Shown here: piece after piece, positions 58,690-64,000 of the stretch
Layout: each line of letters starts with the position of its first letter
Numbering within the stretch: position 1 is the stretch's first letter
Source: Ochotona curzoniae
Taxonomy: Eukaryota > Chordata > Mammalia > Lagomorpha > Ochotonidae
Assembly: GCF_017591425.1 (NCBI RefSeq)
Contig: NW_024465751.1
Coordinates: 8,804,001-8,868,000, forward strand
DNA: 64,000 bases
Direction of reading: 5' to 3'
Translations under genes and position numbers: made by a program
The notes under the pieces: generated by a model
Seen by the model: only the letters and a program-made list of their open reading frames with translations
What the model was told of the DNA's origin: nothing
The model's database searches: none

Positions 58690-59080
58690 CCTGGATACTG
58701 TATCATCGCTGTTTAAAACAGTATGGAGATTCCTCAAAATTTAAAGATAATACTGCAATATATTCTAGCAACATTAATTCTCTGAATATGCCCCCAAAGA
58801 ATTTTTTGAAACGGATTTTCAATACTCATTACGTCACTATTCACAATACCAAAAGTGTAGAAAGAACTTAAATGTTCGGTGGCAAATGAGGTATTTACAT
58901 GCAATGGGATATTATTCAGCTTTCAAAAAATGGAAATCCTGCCTTTTGTGACAACATGGATGAATGTGGAAGACATATACTAAGTAAAATAAAGCAGACA
59001 TGGGCAAGTACTATGTGATTGTCTTCACATGATCATTACATGACCATTGGATTCCAAATGAATAAAAGAGGTCTCCAGAC
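58690..59080 (+). mobile_element. Old L1 3' end, sense
   Basis: ACAGTATGGAGATTCCTCAAA, GGGATATTATTCAGCTTTC, ACAACATGGATGAATGTGG and AGTAAAATAAAGCAGACATG are the L1 ORF2 end in order. Confidence 0.82.
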
Positions 59081-59516
59081 CTTACACTGTGTCATTCCTG
59101 CCAACTTTGACTCTGTGTCAAAACAAGTTGAATCAGGAATTGACAAGAGGATGCCTCCTTAATGAGGGATGACAAAGTCAAGTTGCAAAGGGGCATGGAC
59201 ATAGGGAGTTGTATTTATTGGGAGCCATTATTCTGTTGTGGGGACCGAAGAGCACATGCTCCTTGAAGGTAGAAATCAGATTTGGTTGCCTTTGTTTTCC
59301 CTTTTTTAACTGTCACAGACCTTGAACACTGTGTCATAGGTGTTGAGTTTTTCCTTGATGTTAAGAGGATTAAAGGGAAAATATAACATTGTAGATACAT
59401 CATTTAACTGGCCGGGTGAGGTAGATATATTCCCAAGCACTTGAAATCAAAATACCAAAATTAGGTAAAAGCAAATAGAGATTATTATTGATTCATCAGA
59501 ATATCTTTTTCTAAAT
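59081..59516. other. Intergenic, nothing recognised
   Basis: No repeat or gene signal I can name. Confidence 0.4.
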
Positions 59517-59820
59517 TTAATTATGTAGTTTTATTTATTTGGTGATGAGTAAGAGAGAGGAGAGAGGGAGAAGGAGGAAGGTGTTCCGTGTGCTGGCTCA
59601 TCCTTGGGCTTAGTCAGGCTGAGTGTGGAGCCTGGGAACTCGTTCCAGGCCTCCTGTGTGGGTGGCACAGACTCAAGCATGTAAGCCATCATATGTGCCT
59701 CGCAGGATGCTCATTAGCAGGAAGGTAGAGCAGAAGCAGAACCACGACTGGGACCAGAGACTCTTAGATTGGATTCAGGGATCCCAAACAAGTGTCCTGC
59801 CTGCTACACCAGACACTCAT
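59517..59820 (-). mobile_element. CSINE variant subfamily, antisense
   Basis: TTTATTTATTTGGTGATGAG, GAGCCTGGGAACTCGTTCC, GCTCATTAGCAGGAAGGTAG, AACAAGTGTCCTGCCTGC. Variant wording like 35752 and 40628. Confidence 0.65.
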
Positions 59821-59837
59821 CTCTATTAAGATATCTT

Positions 59838-60517
59838 TTTTTTTTTTTTAAAAAAAGATTTGGGCCCGGCGCGGTGGCGCAAGTGGTTAAAGGTCCTCGC
59901 CTTGCACGCCCGGGATCCCATATGGGCGCCGGTTCTAATCCCGGCAGCCCCGCTTCCCTTCCAGCTCCCTGCCTGTGGCCTGGGAAAGCAGTCGAGGACA
60001 GCCCAAAGCTTTGGGAACCTGCACCCGCATGGGAGACCCGGAAGAGGCTCCTGGCTTCGGATCGGCATAGTATCGGCCCGTTGCGCTCACTTGGGGAGTG
60101 AATCATCGGACGGAAGATCTTCCTCTCTGTCTCTCCTCTCTGTATATCGCCTTTCCAATGAAAAAATAATAAAAATAAATATTTAAAAAAAAAAAAAGAT
60201 TTATTTATTTATTGGAAAGTCAGATATACAGAGAGGAGGAGAGACAGAGAGGAAGATCTTCCGTCTGATGATTCACTCCCCAAGTGAGCGCAACGGGCCG
60301 ATGCTATGCTGGTCCGAAGCCAGGATCCAGGAACTTCTTCCAGGTATCCCACATGGGTGCAGGGTCCCAAAGCTTTGGGCCATCCTGGACTGCCTTCCCA
60401 GGCCACAAGCAGGGAGGTGGATGGGAAGTGGAGCTGCTGGGATTAGAACTGACGTCCATATGGGATCCCAGCACGTTCAAGGTGAGGCCTTGTGCCGCTA
60501 GGCCACTGCGCTGGGCC
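59838..60517 (-). mobile_element. CSINE, antisense, split by a younger SINE
   Basis: The T/A-rich tail (59838-59861) is separated from the body (60203-60517) by the sense SINE. The outer flanks CTATTAAGATATCTT (59823) and CTATTAAGGTATCTT (60518) are a 15-bp target duplication with one mismatch. Confidence 0.95.
59862..60190 (+). mobile_element. CSINE, young sense copy nested in a SINE tail
   Basis: GGGCCCGGCGCGGTGGCGC head, GGTTCTAATCCC B-box-like word, GAATCATCGGACGGAAGATC, AAAATAATAAAAATAAAT tail. Exact 12-bp duplication AAAAAAAGATTT at 59850-59861 and 60191-60202. Confidence 0.98.
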
Positions 60518-60532
60518 CTATTAAGGTATCTT

Positions 60533-61627
60533 AATAACATTTTTACAGCCAAATAGGTAAGGGGTACAGAATCCTCAATATGACAGTCCCGAAGAGTGAA
60601 TAGCTTTTTAATTTTTTTGTTTGTTTTCTGATTCCAGATTCTAGGCTCTCTATTCTTCTGTACAATCTAGGGTGCAGTTATGTTAAACAATTTTTAAAAG
60701 GAGTGGATAATTTAGGGATTTTAAAATTTACACAGCACAGATTCTGATACTTGGGTACTATGCTTTTTACTATTTTTATTTTCCTGTATAGAAAATGAAA
60801 TGTTTTTTTAGAAGAACAAAGCTGGAGGTGCTTAAAATAAAATTCCTCACTTACTTCAAGTAATTTCTATTTCAGGGACAGGTAGATTTTCTAAGAAAAA
60901 GTATGCTGTGGAATAGTTCTGCCAAAAACTTTTCCTCCACAAATTGCAGCCAGTGTTTTGCCTGTCTATTATTAACACATTACCCTTTAAGTGCCATCTG
61001 ATATTTGGCTTGTTTTATAAACAGGCTGAAAGCTCTAGGCTAGATCCTGGCCACATTCAGTTTTTATAATTATATCTTCCTGTAATATTCCTCCCACTCA
61101 TAAGCTAATAAGTGGTTTGACTAAGATTCAGCCTTTTTCTTTTGCTCTGTAAACTTTAAAAACCCAAAGGCAACTGAGAACAGTTTCTTCAGCCGTTTCT
61201 ACCATTTTATGTCTGGTGTCCAAGAATGAGCCAGGTTACAAGGAAGGTGATTGACAGAATCAGGAGGTCCCATCCTTTCCCGTGGGTGTCAGAAGGATTG
61301 CCAGTCTATGGATCCTCAACAAGTTACACATGGTTCACAACGTCCTGCTCAAATTCTTGTCATGCGTTGTCTTAGATTTTGGTTTTATATAGTTCAACAT
61401 ATTGGGTAAAATTCTAACTCAGGAAAAATGTAAGTGACGTATAGAGGATGATCAGTTCTGTTTAAATAAGTAAATTAAATTTTCCATCCTCCCTGGATTC
61501 TCTGTGACTGTCACTTGCACATCATTTAACGGTGCTCCTGTTGAGCCTTGACAGTGAGCTCCTAAAATGCAAGGGCTGTTCTTAACTCGTTGTCATGTCC
61601 TTGGTACACAATGCCCTGTTACAAGTT
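60533..61627. other. Intergenic, nothing recognised
   Basis: AT-rich, unique-looking sequence with no named structure. Confidence 0.4.
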
Positions 61628-61638
61628 AGCACTCTTTC

Positions 61639-61972
61639 TTTTTTTTTTAAAGATTTATTTTTATTATTTTTTCATTGGAAAGGCGGATATACAGAGAGGA
61701 GAGACAGAGAGGAAGATCTTCCGTCTGATGATTCACTCCCCAAGTGAGCGCAACGGGCCGATACTATGCCGATCCGAAGCCAGGAGCCTCTTCCGGGTCT
61801 CCCATGCGGGTGCAGGGTCCCAAAGCTTTGGGCCGTCTTCGACTGCTTTCCCAGGCCACAGGCAGGGAGCTGGAAGGGAAGCGGGGCTGCCGGGATTAGA
61901 ACCGGCGCCCATATGGGATCCTGGGCGTGCAAGGTGAGGACTTTTAACCACTTGCGCCACCGCGCCGGGCCC
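61639..61972 (-). mobile_element. CSINE, young antisense copy with target duplication
   Basis: GGCGGATATACAGAGAGGAG, CAACGGGCCGATACTATGCC and CCACCGCGCCGGGCCC. Exact AGCACTCTTTC at 61628-61638 and 61973-61983. Confidence 0.98.
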
Positions 61973-62229
61973 AGCACTCTTTCAATGTGGCTTTTTAAAA
62001 TGAGTATCAGCGTTAACGTTGATGTTCAGAAAGCTCAATTGCAAAGTTGTAATCCCATTATAAATAAATGAGTCGTGGTAAACTGTTACCAATATCTGAT
62101 GCTTTTGTCAAGCCTTCAGCCTCCAAAGGGAAATGTGTGGTACTGATGGAGTGAGTGAGTAGTCAGCACAGGATGATCCACTTACACAGCTCAAGCATTG
62201 CACCTTTCTGAGGCCATGTTAGTAGTGTC

Positions 62230-62420
62230 TGTCCTTTTGAGTCAGTTCCAGGCCCAGCACTTCCCAGTGGTGGGTTCTTATACACAGGAATGAATCTCTC
62301 TGAGCTCTCCATGTGCCCTGCTTTATGAAATGGTGACAGTGACACCTTCCTTGCAGGGTTGTTATGGTGGAGATTTTGTGGGCATAGTGCCTCATGGAAC
62401 ATTGAGTACATCTCAGCTGT
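62230..62420 (+). mobile_element. MIR, sense
   Basis: GAATCTCTCTGAGCTCTCC, TGAAATGGTGACAGTGACACC, TTGCAGGGTTGTTATGGTGG and GGGCATAGTGCCTCATGG follow the MIR 3' half (TCTGTAAAATGG..ATAGGGTTGTTGTGAGG..AGTGCCTGGC). Confidence 0.72.
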
Positions 62421-63061
62421 GCAGAGATCGGCTTTATGACTCGCCTCCATTCAATTTGCTGGTAAAATATTTTTAAAAAAAGGGGGGGGAAATGTTGAGG
62501 AATAATAGGAAAATGAGCACATTTTTTTCTCTTTGAACATTTTACAGTGTCACTTCGTTATTTTTGTTCTAGGTACTAAATTTTCAGTCCATTAGACATG
62601 TTTTTGATGAAACTAATGTGCCAACCAAAAGACATAATAGATCTAATATGTGGTTTTATTTCCCATTTTTAGCCCTGAAATAACCACGCTAAAGTCAATA
62701 ACGAATCTTCCCAGTATTTTTCTGTATGTTTTGAATGGCTGATAAAGGCTTATGAAACTTCTGTCATATCACCAAGATAGTATGCGAGTGCCAGGTCTTC
62801 TGTGTACTAACTGCTTGCGAAAAGGATACTCAGACCACACCATCACTGTCTCACAGGTTTAGGACTGGACAAGCCACTGCATGGGAAGTGTCTTTGCAGT
62901 TACAGTAACACAGCATATTCATAGGGTAGAAATGGAAGCTTTAATTTGATGGGAAACGCCACCTTTCTCATATGAAACTGGAGTGAGTGTAGTCCACTGG
63001 ATTCCTCAGAACTGGTGAAGAGGATATAATCTCCTAGTGCTGATTGCTTCATGGGCCAACC
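62421..63061. other. Intergenic, nothing recognised
   Basis: No repeat or gene signal I can name. Confidence 0.4.
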
Positions 63062-63355
63062 ACTGAGGAAGAGAGAGAGAACAGAAAAACAGAGCAAGGT
63101 ATTTTCCACCTGCTGTTTCACTCTCCACAAGTCCACAATGGCCTGGGTTGGGACAGGCCAAAGCCAGAAGTTAGGAGCTTCTTCCATATCCTCCATGAGG
63201 GTAACAGATGCCCAAGCACTTGGACCATCTTCCATTGCTTTCCCAGGTGGGAGTTGGATTAGAAACAGAACTGCCAGGACTTGAACCAACACTCTGATCT
63301 GGGATACCTGTGCTGTGCTAGTACCTGCTTACTTCACTGTGCCACAAAGCCAGCC
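63062..63355 (-). mobile_element. CSINE, antisense, old
   Basis: GAAGAGAGAGAGAACAG, CACCTGCTGTTTCACTC, CCAAGCACTTGGACCATC and CTGTGCCACAAAGCCAGCCCC. The flanking tail is eroded. Confidence 0.85.
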
Positions 63356-63357
63356 CC

Positions 63358-63445
63358 ATGCTGGGCACTAAGCATTCCATGTGCATCTCCTTACTTCATC
63401 CTACAGAGCAATTTCCATTATCTTCCCATTTTGTCTGTGATTTTT
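63358..63445 (-). mobile_element. MIR fragment
   Basis: TGGGCACTAAGCATTCCATG, CTTACTTCATCCTACAGAGC and TTATCTTCCCATTTTG fit the reverse complement of the MIR middle. Confidence 0.6.
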
Positions 63446-64000
63446 TCTAGGCAGCTAACTCATATTCTTTGGTGGATGAAGAAAATTATGTAAGACATTT
63501 TTGTAACTATGACTTTGTACTATATTTTTTTGTCCTGGTGTGTGTTCTATCATTAATTAGGATCTATAACTTAAGAAACAGGATTTCCCAGAACTATCTA
63601 GAAATATTCATTTGGAAAACAAATGAATAATGAAAATACAAGTTCTTTTTAAAAAAATTTCTGAGATCACACCTTAGCCTGAGGAAGATGAGTTCTAGTA
63701 TCTTAGAGCAATTTCAGGTTGTATGCAGGTAGGTGTGAGTCCAAGGGTATTGGAAGCCCAAGCAGGGACTGCAGCTCACCCTGTTGGCTTTACTGTAAAG
63801 CCTCCTTTAAGTCAGGTAAGTCAGGTAGTAGACACTTTCATCCTGTAAACACTTGTGAGTCACTACTCTGCTTCTTTTGCACTTGGGAAAAGACTGCAAC
63901 AAGACAACATATAGTCCCTGTCCTTATGGGCTTAACCTGTAAGCCCATAACAAGTGCTATAACTCTACAGTGCTATGGATAAAATAATGGAAGTAGAGTA
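63446..64000. other. Right edge, nothing recognised
   Basis: AT-rich. A short open frame at 63719-63982 shows no family match. Confidence 0.4.

Noticed and set aside
59769..60186. Overlapping 110- and 108-codon frames
   Set aside because: Translations of a CSINE. The same residues (ARPGSHMGAGSNPG and similar) recur at every young copy, so they are repeat artefacts.
62900..63292. 130-codon minus-strand frame
   Set aside because: About half lies in a SINE and the rest has no family signal.
46000..64000. FER1L6 exons or another downstream gene
   Set aside because: No open block with splice borders resembles a ferlin or any other protein I know.

Overview
This window is mammalian nuclear DNA with one protein-coding gene, TMEM65, complete on the + strand. 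Its seven coding exons were found by reading intact codons between GT..AG splice boundaries. They run from the ATG at 7555 to the TAG at 43775 and encode 236 residues. The organism is a lagomorph. The window is full of the tRNA-derived CSINE (C repeat) family that marks rabbits, hares and pikas, and it carries several L1 3' ends of a type I recall from rabbit. The youngest SINE copies, with a GGGCCCGGCGCGGTGG head and a CATCGGACGGAAGATC tail, look more like pika (Ochotona) than rabbit to me. That species call is inference from memory.

Layout. 1-6.8 kb: upstream intergenic DNA with old SINEs, a MIR and a SINE carrying an internal minisatellite. 6.8-8.3 kb: a CpG island with the TATA-less TMEM65 promoter (GC boxes and an NRF-1-type palindrome) and coding exon 1. 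7.8-28.8 kb: a 21 kb first intron made of SINEs, L1 pieces, an MLT1-type LTR, a MER5A-like DNA transposon, microsatellites and unrecognised AT-rich sequence. 28.8-43.8 kb: exons 2-7. 43.8 to about 45.7 kb: 3' UTR with several candidate poly(A) signals. About 45.8-64 kb: downstream intergenic DNA, again nearly all repeats, with two cases of elements nested inside elements.

TMEM65 is a small three-pass protein of the mitochondrial inner membrane, linked in recent work to sodium-dependent calcium efflux from mitochondria. The basic N-terminus with no acidic residue before position 55 fits a mitochondrial presequence, and an NRF-1 motif in the promoter fits a nuclear gene for a mitochondrial protein. 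I found no second gene. In human the neighbours are TRMT12 upstream and FER1L6 downstream, and neither is recognisable here.

I found no undescribed protein system. The most unusual structures are in the repeats: a SINE head fused to an L1-like tail carrying a GC-rich tandem cassette, with three copies of its target site (54.3-56.7 kb); a related cassette array at 15.3-16.6 kb; two minisatellites that arose independently from the same segment of the SINE; nested SINE insertions with exact target duplications; and three copies of a short inverted-repeat element that looks like a mariner-type MITE.
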